Source: Euonymus europaeus
Taxonomy: Eukaryota > Streptophyta > Magnoliopsida > Celastrales > Celastraceae
DNA length: 64,000 nucleotides
Reading direction: 5' to 3'
NCBI GenBank assembly: GCA_963580455.1
Contig: OY756972.1
Span: forward strand, 325,001 to 389,000
How positions within the stretch are numbered: the first letter of the stretch is position 1; the number at the start of each line of letters is the position of its first letter. Under the pieces are notes generated by a model. It made no database searches. It was not told the DNA's origin and saw only the letters and a list, made by a program, of their open reading frames with translations. A program made the position numbers and the translations under genes. Shown here piece after piece: positions 10,900 to 22,654 of the stretch.

Positions 10900-11582
10900 C
10901 GAATTCAGAACTCGGAGTCAACGGATATTCATAAAACCGTTTACGTAAAGAAACCACATTTCACGGCTAAATAGGTGAAACGAGACCTACTAGCCACGAG
11001 TTCTGAAATCGAAATCCGAAAACCCAGGATTGTGGAGCTCGAAAAGTAGTGTGTAATCAAGCTAAAAATCACCGAATTCAAAACTCGGAGTCAACGGATA
11101 TTCATAAAACCGTTTACGTAAAGAAACCACATTTCGCGGCTAAATAGGTGAAACGAGACCTACTAGCCACGAGTTCTGAAATCAAAATCCGAAACGCCAA
11201 GATTGTAGAGCTCGAAAAGTAGTGTGAAATCAAGCTAAAAATCACCGAATTCAGAACTCGGATATTCATAAAACCGTTTACGTAAAGAAACCACATTTTG
11301 CGGCTAACTAGGTGAAACGAGACCAACTAGCCACGAGTTCTGAAATCGAAATCCGAAAACCCAGGATTGTAGAGCTCGAAAAGTAGTGTGAAATCAAGCT
11401 AAAAATCACCGAATTCAGAACTCGGAGTCAACCGATATTCATAAAACCGTTTACGTAAAGAAACAACATTTCGCGGCTAACTAGGTGAAACAAGACCAAC
11501 TAGCCACGAGTTCTGAAATCAAAATCCCAAACTCCATAATCGTAGAGCTGGAAAAGTAGTGTGAAATCAAGCTAAAAATTAT
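10900..11582 (+). repeat. Marker cassette K, first copy
   Basis: The cassette starts with a monomer marked together by tcacggctaaatagg, ggattgtggagctc and gtgtaatc. Then follow cgaattcaaaactcgg with cgccaag, a ccaactagcc monomer with aaaacccagg, and a ccgatatt monomer with aaacaacattt, gaaacaagacc, aatcccaaactcc and gagctgg. The first monomer of this type recurs at 13659, 33208, 40301, 41686, 46532, 50167, 50860, 54147, 55531 and 63662, mostly followed by variants of the next three. It is a good landmark for aligning the domains. Confidence 0.88.
11246..11409 (+). repeat. 164-bp monomer with a 9-bp deletion
   Basis: The sequence reads actcggatattc near 11256-11267 where other copies have actcgg, agtcaacgg, atattc. 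The nine lost bases lie between two cgga copies, as expected for replication slippage or microhomology repair. This is the largest indel in the window, and the matching monomer of the collinear block (14005) lacks it. The loss removes the TGA stop that normally closes the minus-strand frame here, producing a chance open frame at 11114-11326. Confidence 0.95.
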
Positions 11583-11928
11583 CGAATTCAGAACTCGGAG
11601 TCAACGGATATTCATAAAACCGTTTACGTAAAGAAACTACATTTCGCGGCTAACTAGGTGAAACGAGACCTACTAGCCACGAGTTCTGAAATCGAAATCA
11701 GAAACGCCAGGATCGTAGAGCTCGAAAAGTAGTGTGAAATCAAGCTAAAAATCACCGAATTCAGAACTCGGAGTCAACGGATATTCATAAAACCGTTTAC
11801 GTAAAGAAACCACATTTCGCGGCTAAATAGGTGAAACGAGACCTACTAGCCACGAGTTCTGAAATCGAAATCCGAAAATCCAGGATTGTAGAGCTCGAAA
11901 AGTAGTGTGAAATCAAGCTAAAAATCAC

Positions 11929-14696
11929 CGAATTCAGAACTCGGAGTCAACGGATATTCATAAAACCGTTTACGTAAAGAAACCACATTTCGCGGCTAAC
12001 TAGGTGAAACGAGACCTACTAGCCACGAGTTCTAAAATCAAAATCCGAAAACCTAAGATTGTAGAGCTCGAAAAGTAGTTTGAAATCAAGCTAAAAATCG
12101 CCGAATTCAGAACTCGGAGTCAACGGATATTCATAAAACCGTTTACGTAAAGAAACCACATTTCGCGGCTAACTAGGTGAAATGAGACCAACTAGCCACG
12201 AGTTCTGAAATCAAAATCATAAACGCCAGGATCGTAGAGCTCGAAAAGTAGTGTGAAATCAAGCTAAAAATCACCGAATTCAGAACTCGGAGTCAACGGA
12301 TATTCATAAAACCGTTTACGTAAAGAAACCACATTTCGCGGCTAAATAGGTGAAACGAGACCTACTAGCCACGAGTTCTGAAATCGAAATCCGAAAATCC
12401 AGGATTGTAGAGTTCGAAAAGTAGTGTGAAATCAAGCTAAAAATCACCGAATTCAGAACTCGGAGTCAACCGATATTCATAAAACCGTTTACGTAAAGAA
12501 ACCACATTTCGCGGCTAACTAGGTGAAACGAGACCAACTAGCCACGAGTTCTGAAATCAAAATCCGAAACTCCATAATCGTAGAGCATGAAAAGTAGTAT
12601 GAAATCAAGCTAAAAATCACCGAATTCTGAACTCGGAGTCAACGGATATTCATAAAACCGTTTACGTAAAGAAACCACATTTCGCGGCTAACTAGGTGAA
12701 ACGAGACCAACTGGCCACGAGTTCTAAAATCAAAATCATAAATGCCAGGATCGTAGAGCTCGAAAAGTAGTGTGAAATCAAGCTAAAAATCACCGAATTC
12801 AGAACTCGGAGTCAACGGATATTCATAAAACCGTTTACGTAAAGAAACCACATTTCGCGGCTAACTAGGTGAAACGAGACCTACTAGCCATGAGTTCTGA
12901 AATCGAAATACGAAAACCTAAGATTGTAGAGCTCGAAAAGTAGTGTGAAATCAAGCTAAAAATCACCGAATTCAGAACTCGGAGTCACCGGGTATTCATA
13001 AAACCGTTTACGTAAAGAAACCACATTTCGCGGCTAACTAGGTGAAACGAGACCAACTAGCCACGAGTTCTGAAATCAAAATCAGAAATGCCAGGATCGT
13101 AGAGCTCGAAAAGTAGTGTGAAATCCAGCTAAAAATCACCGAATTCAGAACTCGGAGTCAACGGATATTCGTAAAACCGTTTACCTAAAGAAACCACATT
13201 TCGTGGCTAAATAGGTGAAACGAGACCTACTAGCCACGAGTTCTGAAATCGAAATCCGAAAACCCAGGATTGTAGAGCTCGAAAAGTAGTGTGAAATCAA
13301 GCTAAAAATCACCGAATTCAGAACTCGGAGTCAACCGATATTCATAAAACCGTTTACGTAAAGAAACCACATTTCGCGGCTAACTAGGTGAAACGAGACC
13401 AACTAGCCACGAGTTCTGAAATCAAAATCCGAAACTCCATAATCGTAGAGCTTGAAAAGTAGTGTGAAATCAAGCTAAAAATTACCGAATTCAGAACTCG
13501 GAGTCAACGGATATTCATAAAACCGTTTACGTAAAGAAACCACATTTCGCGGCTAACTAGGTGAAACGAGACCAACTAGCCACGACTTCTGAAATCAAAA
13601 TCAGAAATGCCAGGATCGTAGAGCTCGAAAAGTAGTGTGAAATAAAGCTAAAAATCACCGAATTCAGAACTCGGAGTCAACGGATATTCATAAAACCGTT
13701 TACGTAAAGAAACCACATTTCACGGCTAAATAGGTGAAACGAGACCTACTAGCCACGAGTTCTGAAATCGAAATCCGAAAACCCAGGATTGTGGAGCTCG
13801 AAAAGTAGTGTGTAATCAAGCTAAAAATCACCGAATTCAAAACTCGGAGTCAACGGATATTCATAAAACCGTTTACGTAAAGAAACCACATTTCGCGGCT
13901 AAATAGGTGAAACGAGACCTACTAGCCACGAGTTCTGAAATCAAAATCCGAAACGCCAAGATTGTAGAGCTCGAAAAGTAGTGTGAAATCAAGCTAAAAA
14001 TCACCGAATTCAGAACTCGGAGTCAACGGATATTCATAAAACCGTTTACGTAAAGAAACCACATTTCGCGGCTAACTAGGTGAAACGAGACCAACTAGCC
14101 ACGAGTTCTGAAATCGAAATCCGAAAACCCAGGATTGTAGAGCTCGAAAAGTAGTGTGAAATCAAGCTAAAAATCACCGAATTCAGAACTCGGAGTCAAC
14201 CGATATTCATAAAACCGTTTACGTAAAGAAACAACATTTCGCGGCTAACTAGGTGAAACAAGACCAACTAGCCACGAGTTCTGAAATCAAAATCCCAAAC
14301 TCCATAATCGTAGAGCTGGAAAAGTAGTGTGAAATCAAGCTAAAAATTATCGAATTCAGAACTCGGAGTCAACGGATATTCATAAAACCGTTTACGTAAA
14401 GAAACCACATTTCGCGGCTAACTAGGTGAAACGAGACCAACTAGCCACGAGTTCTGAAATCAAAATCCGAAACCCCAGGATCGTAGAGCTCGAAAAGTAG
14501 TGTGAAATAAAGCTAAAAATCACCGAATTCAGAACTCGGAGTCAACGGATATTCATAAAACCGTTTACGTAAAGAAACCACATTTCGCGGCTAACTAGGT
14601 GAAACGAGACCTACTAGCCACGAGTTCTGAAATCGAAATCCGAAAACCCAGGATTGTAGAGCTCGAAAAGTAGTGTGAAATCAAGCTAAAAATCAC
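11929..14696 (+). repeat. 16-monomer block collinear with 31479-34245
   Basis: The order starts with the H monomer at 11929 and runs through the gtcaccgggtattc monomer (12967) and cassette K (13659) to aaaccccagg and aaaacccagg monomers. It corresponds monomer by monomer to 31479-34245, shifted by 19550 bp and then 19549 bp after a 1-bp deletion near 31774. Differences are scattered point changes, such as ttctaaaatc near 12031 and cgacttctg near 13584. This long-range homology shows that blocks of at least 16 monomers are copied within the array. Confidence 0.88.
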
Positions 14697-15907
14697 CGAA
14701 TTCAGAACTCGGAGTCAACGGATATTCATAAAACCGTTTACGTAAAGAAACCACATTTCGCGGCTAACTAGGTGAAACAAGACCTACTAGCCACGAGTTT
14801 TGAAATCGAAATCCGAAAATCCAGGATCGTAGAGCTCGAAAAGTAGTGTGAAATCAAGCTAAAAATCACCGAATTCAGAACTCGGAGTCAACGGATATTC
14901 ATAAAACCGTTTACGTAAAGAAACCACATTTCGCGGCTAAATAGGTGAAACGAGACCTACTAGCCACGAGTTCTGAAATCAAAATCCGAAAATCCAGGAT
15001 CGTAGAGCTTGAAAAGTAGTGTGAAATCAAGCTAAAAATCACCGAATTCAGAACTCGGAGTCAACGGATATTCATAAAACCGTTTACGTAAAGAAACCAC
15101 ATTTCGCGGCTAACTAGGTGAAACGAGACCTACTAGCCACGAGTTCTGAAATCGAAATCCGAAAACCTAAGATTGTAGAGCTCGAAAAGTAGTTTGAAAT
15201 CAAGCTAAAAATCGCCGAATTCAGAACTCGGAGTCAACGGATATTCATAAAACCGTTTACGTAAAGAAACCACATTTCGCGGCTAACTAGGTGAAATGAG
15301 ACCAACTAGCCACGAGTTCTGAAATCAAAATCAGAAACGCCAGGATCGTAGAGCTCGAAAAGTAGTGTGAAATCAAGCTAAAAATCACAGAATTCAGAAC
15401 TCGGAGTCAACGGATATTCATAAAACCGTTTACGTAAAGAAACCACATTTCGCGGCTAACTAGGTGAAACGAGACCAACTAGCCACGAGTTCTGAAATCA
15501 AAATCCGAAACCCCAGGATCGTAGAGCTCGAAAAGTAGTGTGAAATAAAGCTAAAAATCACCGAATTCAGAACTCGGAGTCAACCGATATTCATAAAACC
15601 GTTTACGTAAAGAAACCACATTTCGCGGCTAACTAGGTGAAACGAGACCTACTAGCCACGAGTTCTGAAATCGAAATCCGAAAACCCAGGATTGTAGAGC
15701 TCGAAAAGTAGTGTGAAATCAAGCTAAAAATCACCGAATTCAGAACTCGGAGTCAACGGATATTCATAAAACCGTTTACGTAAAGAAACCACATTTCGCG
15801 GCTAACTAGGTGAAACGAGACCTACTAGCCACGAGTTTTGAAATCGAAATCCGAAAATCCAGGATTGTAGAGCTCGAAAAGTAGTGTGAAATCAAGCTAA
15901 AAATCAC
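14697..15907 (+). repeat. 7-monomer tandem duplication, unit 1 (1211 bp)
   Basis: Seven monomers repeat directly at 15908-17118. Shared marks include gaaacaagacctac, gttttgaaatcg, aaaatccaggatcg, gagcttg, the H monomer (15043 and 16254), aaatgagacc and aatcacagaattc. Differences seen are cagaactcgg/cagaagtcgg near 16264, ccgaaaacc/ccaaaaacc near 16372, gccacgag/gccccgag near 16522 and ctaaaa/ctaaca near 16938. The unit is the same length as the 7959 duplication but has different monomer content. Confidence 0.93.
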
Positions 15908-17118
15908 CGAATTCAGAACTCGGAGTCAACGGATATTCATAAAACCGTTTACGTAAAGAAACCACATTTCGCGGCTAACTAGGTGAAACAAGACCTACTA
16001 GCCACGAGTTTTGAAATCGAAATCCGAAAATCCAGGATCGTAGAGCTCGAAAAGTAGTGTGAAATCAAGCTAAAAATCACCGAATTCAGAACTCGGAGTC
16101 AACGGATATTCATAAAACCGTTTACGTAAAGAAACCACATTTCGCGGCTAAATAGGTGAAACGAGACCTACTAGCCACGAGTTCTGAAATCAAAATCCGA
16201 AAATCCAGGATCGTAGAGCTTGAAAAGTAGTGTGAAATCAAGCTAAAAATCACCGAATTCAGAAGTCGGAGTCAACGGATATTCATAAAACCGTTTACGT
16301 AAAGAAACCACATTTCGCGGCTAACTAGGTGAAACGAGACCTACTAGCCACGAGTTCTGAAATCGAAATCCAAAAACCTAAGATTGTAGAGCTCGAAAAG
16401 TAGTTTGAAATCAAGCTAAAAATCGCCGAATTCAGAACTCGGAGTCAACGGATATTCATAAAACCGTTTACGTAAAGAAACCACATTTCGCGGCTAACTA
16501 GGTGAAATGAGACCAACTAGCCCCGAGTTCTGAAATCAAAATCAGAAACGCCAGGATCGTAGAGCTCGAAAAGTAGTGTGAAATCAAGCTAAAAATCACA
16601 GAATTCAGAACTCGGAGTCAACGGATATTCATAAAACCGTTTACGTAAAGAAACCACATTTCGCGGCTAACTAGGTGAAACGAGACCAACTAGCCACGAG
16701 TTCTGAAATCAAAATCCGAAACCCCAGGATCGTAGAGCTCGAAAAGTAGTGTGAAATAAAGCTAAAAATCACCGAATTCAGAACTCGGAGTCAACCGATA
16801 TTCATAAAACCGTTTACGTAAAGAAACCACATTTCGCGGCTAACTAGGTGAAACGAGACCTACTAGCCACGAGTTCTGAAATCGAAATCCGAAAACCCAG
16901 GATTGTAGAGCTCGAAAAGTAGTGTGAAATCAAGCTAACAATCACCGAATTCAGAACTCGGAGTCAACGGATATTCATAAAACCGTTTACGTAAAGAAAC
17001 CACATTTCGCGGCTAACTAGGTGAAACGAGACCTACTAGCCACGAGTTTTGAAATCGAAATCCGAAAATCCAGGATTGTAGAGCTCGAAAAGTAGTGTGA
17101 AATCAAGCTAAAAATCAC
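15908..17118 (+). repeat. 7-monomer tandem duplication, unit 2 (1211 bp)
   Basis: Second unit of the 14697 duplication; nearly all differences between the two lie in this copy as private variants, since unit 1 agrees with the array consensus at those sites. It ends where a gaaactacattt monomer begins at 17119. Confidence 0.93.
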
Positions 17119-20059
17119 CGAATTCAGAACTCGGAGTCAACGGATATTCATAAAACCGTTTACGTAAAGAAACTACATTTCGCGGCTAACTAGGTGAAAC
17201 GAGACCAACTAGCCACGAGTTCTGAAATCAAAATCAGAAACGCCAGGATCGTAGAGCTCGAAAAGTAGTGTGAAATCAAGCTAAAAATCACCGAATTCAG
17301 AACTCGGAGTCAACAGATATTCATAAAACCGTTTACGTAAAGAAACCACATTTCGCGGCTAAATAGGTGAAACGAGACCTACTAGCCACGAGTTCTGAAA
17401 TCGAAATCTGAAAATCCAGGATTGTAGAGCTCGAAAAGTAGTGTGAAATCAAGCTAAAAATCACCGAATTCAGAACTCGGAGTCAACGGATATTCATAAA
17501 ACCGTTTACGTAAAGAAACCACATTTCGCGGCTAACTAGGTGAAACGAGACCTACTAGCCACGAGTTCTGAAATCGAAATCCGAAAACCTAAGATTGTAG
17601 AGCTCGAAAAGTAGTTTGAAATCAAGCTAAAAATCGCCGAATTCAGAACTCGGAGTCAACGGATATTCATAAAACCGTTTACGTAAAGAAACCACATTTC
17701 GCGGCTAACTAGGTGAAATGAGACCAACTAGCCACGAGTTCTGAAATCAAAATCAGAAACGCCAGGATCGTAGAGCTCGAAAAGTAGTGTGAAATCAAGC
17801 TAAAAATCACAGAATTCAGAACTCGGAGTCAACGGATATTCATAAAACCGTTTACGTAAAGAAACCACATTTCGCGGCTAAATAGGTGAAACGAAACCTA
17901 CTAGCCACGAGTTCTGAAATCGAAATCCGAAAACCCAGGATTGTAGAGCTCGAAAAGTAGTGTGAAATCAAGCTAAAAATCACCGAATTCAGAACTCGGA
18001 GTCAACCGATATTCATAAAACCGTTTACGTAAAGAAACCACATTTCGCGGCTAACTAGGTGAAACGAGACCAACTAGCCACGAGTTCTGAAATCAAAATC
18101 CGAAACTCCATAATCGTAGAGCTTGAAAAGTAGTGTGAAATCAAGCTAAAAATCACCGAATTCAGAACTCGGAGTCAACGGATATTCATAAAACCGTTTA
18201 CGTAAAGAAACCACATTTCGCGGCTAACTAGGTGAAATGAGACCAACTAGCCACGAGTTCTGAAATCAAAATCATAAATGCCAGGATCGTAGAGCTCGAA
18301 AAGTAGTGTGAAATCAAGCTAAAAATCACCGAATTCAGAACTCGGAGTCAACGGATATTCATAAAACCGTTTACGTAAAGAAACCACATTTCGCGGCTAA
18401 CTAGGTGAAACGAGACCGACTAGCCATGTGTTCTGAAATCGAAATCCGAAAACCTAAGATTGTAGAGCTCGAAAAGTAGTGTGAAATCAAGCTAAAAATC
18501 ACCGAATTCAGAACTCGGAGTCAACGGATATTCATAAAACCGTTTACGTAAAGAAACCACATTTCGCGGCAAACTAGATGAAACGAGACCAACTAGCCAC
18601 GAGTTCTGAAATCAAAATCATAAATGCCAGGATCGTAGAGCTCGAAAAGTAGTGTGAAATCAAGCTAAAAATCACCGAATTCAGAACTCGGAGTCAACGG
18701 ATATTCATAAAACCGTTTACGTAAAGAAACCACATTTCGCGGCTAACTAGGTGAAACGAGACCGACTAGCCATGTGTTCTGAAATCGAAATCCGAAAACC
18801 TAAGATTGTAGAGCTCGAAAAGTAGTGTGAAATCAAGCTAAAAATCACCGAATTCAGAACTCGGAGTCAACGGATATTCATAAAACCGTTTACGTAAAGA
18901 AACCACATTTCGCGGCTAACTAGGTGAAACGAGACCTACTAGCCACGAGTTCTGAAATCGAAATCCGAAAACCTAAGATTGTAGAGCTCGAAAAGTAGTT
19001 TGAAATCAAGCTAAAAATCGCCGAATTCAGAACTCGGAGTCAACGGATATTCAAAAAACCGTTTACGTAAAGAAACCACATTTCGCGGCTAACTAGGTGA
19101 AATGAGACCAACTAGCCACGAGTTCTGAAATCAAAATCAGAAACGCCAGGATCGTAGAGCTCGAAAAGTAGTGTGAAATCAAGCTAAAAATCACAGAATT
19201 CAGAACTCGGAGTCAACGGATATTCATAAAACCGTTTACGTAAAGAAACCACATTTCGCGGCTAAATAGTTGAAACGAAACCTACTAGCCACGAGTTCTG
19301 AAATCGAAATCCGAAAACCCAGGATTGTAGAGCTCGAAAAGTAGTGTGAAATCAAGCTAAAAATCACCGAATTCAGAACTCGGAGTCAACCGATATTCAT
19401 AAAACCGTTTACGTAAAGAAACCACATTTCGCGGCTAACTAGGTGAAACGAGACCAACTAGCCACGAGTTCTGAAATCAAAATCCGAAACTCCATAATCG
19501 TAGAGCTTGAAAAGTAGTGTGAAATCAAGCTAAAAATCACCGAATTCAGAACTCGGAGTCAACGGATATTCATAAAACCGTTTACGTAAAGAAACCACAT
19601 TTCGCGGCTAACTAGGTGAAATGAGACCAACTAGCCACGAGTTCTGAAATCAAAATCATAAATGCCAGGATCGTAGAGCTCGAAAAGTAGTGTGAAATCA
19701 AGCTAAAAATCACCGAATTCAGAACTCGGAGTCAACGGATATTCATAAAACCGTTTACGTAAAGAAACCACATTTCGCGGCTAACTAGGTGAAACGAGAC
19801 CGACTAGCCATGTGTTCTGAAATCGAAATCCGAAAACCTAAGATTGTAGAGCTCGAAAAGTAGTGTGAAATCAAGCTAAAAATCACCGAATTCAGAACTC
19901 GGAGTCAACGGATATTCATAAAACCGTTTACGTAAAGAAACCACATTTCGCGGCAAACTAGATGAAACGAGACCAACTAGCCACGAGTTCTGAAATCAAA
20001 ATCAGAAACGCCAGGATCGTAGAGCTCGAAAAGTAGTGTGAAATCAAGCTAAAAATCAC
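17119..20059 (+). repeat. 8-monomer HOR domain (1384 bp period)
   Basis: From the H monomer at 17465 the order is H, aaatgag/cacag, aaatagg/aaacc, ccgatatt, cataaatgcc, ccgactagccatgtg. It repeats from the H monomer at 18849 with an offset of 1384 bp (8 x 173), and the match runs to about 19998. Inside unit 1 the pair at 18157-18502 is itself echoed by 18503-18848. The monomers at 18503 and 19887 share gcggcaaactagatg. The same family recurs at 34246-37186. Confidence 0.9.
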
Positions 20060-22654
20060 CGAAATCAGAACTCGGAGTCAACGGATATTCGTAAAACCGT
20101 TTACGTAAAGAAACCACATTTCGCGGCTAAATAGGTGAAACGAGACCTACTAGCCACGAGTTCTGAAATCGAAATCCGAAAACCCAGGATTGTAGAGCTC
20201 GAAAAGTAGTGTGAAATCAAGCTAAAAATCACCGAATTCAGAACTCGGAGTCAACCGATATTCATAAAACCGTTTACGTAAAGAAACCACATTTCGCGGC
20301 TAACTAGGTGAAACGAGACCAACTAGCCACGAGTTCTGAAATCAAAATCCGAAACTCCATAATCGTAGAGCTTGAAAAGTAGTGTGAAATCAAGCTAAAA
20401 ATCACCGAATTCAGAACTCGGAGTCAACGGATATTCATAAAACCGTTTATGTAAAGAAACCACATTTCGCGGCTAACTAGGTGAAACGAGACCAACTAGC
20501 CACGAGTTCTGAAATCAAAATCAGAAATGCCAGGATCGTAGAGCTCGAAAAGTAGTGTGAAATCAAGCTAAAAATCACCGAATTCAGAACTCGGAGTCAA
20601 CGGATATTCATAAAACCGTTTACGTAAAGAAACCACATTTTGCGGCTAACTAGGTGAAACGAGACCGACTAGCCATGAGTTCTGAAATCAAAATCCGAAA
20701 ACCTAAGATTGTAGAGCTCGAAAAGTAGTGTGAAATCAAGCTAAAAATCACCGAATTCAGAACTCGGAGTCAACGGATATTCATAAAACCGTTTACGTAA
20801 AGAAAACACATTTCACGGCTAACTAGGTGAAACGAGACCAACTAGCCACGAGTTCTGAAATCAAAATCAGAAATGCCAGGATCGTAGAGCTCGAAAAGTA
20901 GTGTGAAATCAAGCTAAAAATCACCGAATTCAGAACTCGGAGTCAACGGATATTCGTAAAACCGTTTACGTAAAGAAACCACATTTCGCGGCTAAATAGG
21001 TGAAACGAGACCTACTAGCCACGAGTTCTGAAATCGAAATCCGAAAACCCAGGATTGTAGAGCTCGAAAAGTAGTGTGAAATCCAGCTAAAAATCACCGA
21101 ATTCAGAACTCGGAGTCAACCGATATTCATAAAACCGTTTACGTAAAGAAACCACATTTCGCGGCTAACTAGGTGAAACGAGACCAACTAGCCACGAGTT
21201 CTGAAATCAAAATCCGAAACTCCATAATCGTAGAGCTTGAAAAGTAGTGTGAAATCAAGCTAAAAATCACCGAATTCAGAACTCGGAGTCAACGGATATT
21301 CATAAAACCGTTTACGTAAAGAAACCACATTTCGCGGCTAACTAGGTGAAACGAGACCAACAAGCCACGAGTTCTGAAATCAAAATCAGAAATGCCAGGA
21401 TCGTAGAGCTCGAAAAGTAGTGTGAAATCAAGCTAAAAATCACCGAATTCAGAACTCGGAGTCAACGGATATTCATAAAACCGTTTACGTAAAGAAACCA
21501 CATTTCGCGGCTAACTAGGTGAAACGAGACCAACAAGCCACGAGTTCTGAAATCAAAATCAGAAATGCCAGGATCGTAGAGCTCGAAAAGTAGTGTGAAA
21601 TCAAGCTAAAAATCACCGAATTCAGAACTCGGAGTCAACGGATATTCATAAAACCGTTTACGTAAAGAAACCACATTTCGCGGCTAACTAGGTGAAACGA
21701 GACCGACTAGCCATGAGTTCTGAAATCGAAATCCGAAAACCTAAGATTGTAGAGCTCGAAAAGTAGTGTGAAATCAAGCTAAAAATCACCGAATTCAGAA
21801 CTCGGAGTCAACGGATATTCATAAAACCGTTTACGTAAAGAAACCACATTTCACGGCTAACTAGGTGAAACGAGACCAACTAGCCACGAGTTCTGAAATC
21901 AAAATCAGAAATGCCAGGATCGTAGAGCTCGAAAAGTAGTGTGAAATCAAGCTAAAAATCACCGAATTCAGAACTCGGAGTCAACGGATATTCGTAAAAC
22001 CGTTTACGTAAAGAAACCACATTTCGCGGCTAAATAGGTGAAACGAGACCTACTAGCCACGAGTTCTGAAATCGAAATCCGAAAACCCAGGATTGTAGAG
22101 CTCGAAAAGTAGTGTGAAATCCAGCTAAAAATCACCGAATTCAGAACTCGGAGTCAACCGATATTCATAAAACCGTTTACGTAAAGAAACCACATTTCGC
22201 GGCTAACTAGGTGAAACGAGACCAACTAGCCACGAGTTCTGAAATCAAAATCCGAAACTCCATAATCGTAGAGCTTGAAAAGTAGTGTGAAATCAAGCTA
22301 AAAATCACCGAATTCAGAACTCGGAGTCAACGGATATTCATAAAACCGTTTACGTAAAGAAACCACATTTCGCGGCTAACTAGGTGAAACGAGACCAACA
22401 AGCCACGAGTTCTGAAATCAAAATCAGAAATGCCAGGATCGTAGAGCTCGAAAAGTAGTGTGAAATCAAGCTAAAAATCACCGAATTCAGAACTCGGAGT
22501 CAACGGATATTCATAAAACCGTTTACGTAAAGAAACCACATTTCGCGGCTAACTAGGTGAAACGAGACCTACTAGCCACGAGTTCTGAAATCGAAATCCG
22601 AAAACCTAAGATTGTAGAGCTCGAAAAGTAGTTTGAAATCAAGCTAAAAATCGC
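20060..22654 (+). repeat. 5-monomer HOR domain with one 6-monomer variant
   Basis: Units start with a cgtaaaacc / aaaacccagg monomer at 20060, 20925 and 21963. Unit order is cgtaaaacc, ccgatatt/ccataatcg, cagaaatgcc, ccgactagccatgag/acctaag, then tcacgg/cagaaatgcc. The middle unit is 1038 bp instead of 865 bp because its third monomer is doubled (21271-21616). The last unit breaks off after three monomers and is joined to an H monomer at 22482. Confidence 0.9.
21271..21616 (+). repeat. Tandem doubling of a single monomer
   Basis: The monomers 21271-21443 and 21444-21616 look identical, both carrying the rare caacaagcc with cagaaatgcc. The next 5-monomer unit has a single copy at 22309. This is the smallest expansion step visible in the window: gain of one 173-bp unit, as expected from one-register unequal exchange or replication slippage. 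Confidence 0.92.

Larger units (their letters stand above)
10381..11928 (+). repeat. Nine monomers collinear with 13140-14696
   Basis: Monomer order here (cgtaaaacc type, ccgatatt type, aaataaagc type, then the tcacgg / tggagctc / gtgtaatc cassette) repeats from 13140, 16 monomers later minus the 9-bp deletion. Several differences separate the copies (cgatactcc, aagcaaaaaatcaacg, tttacctaaag), so this duplication is older than those at 5018 and 9170. Similarity stops near 11583/14351, after the shared attatcgaattc. Confidence 0.85.

Noticed and set aside
11114..11326. Open frame of 70 codons on the minus strand
   Set aside because: It is a read-through of satellite monomers made possible by the 9-bp deletion at 11246-11409, begins with TTG, matches no family I know and has no conserved counterpart in other monomers. 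Not annotated as a gene.
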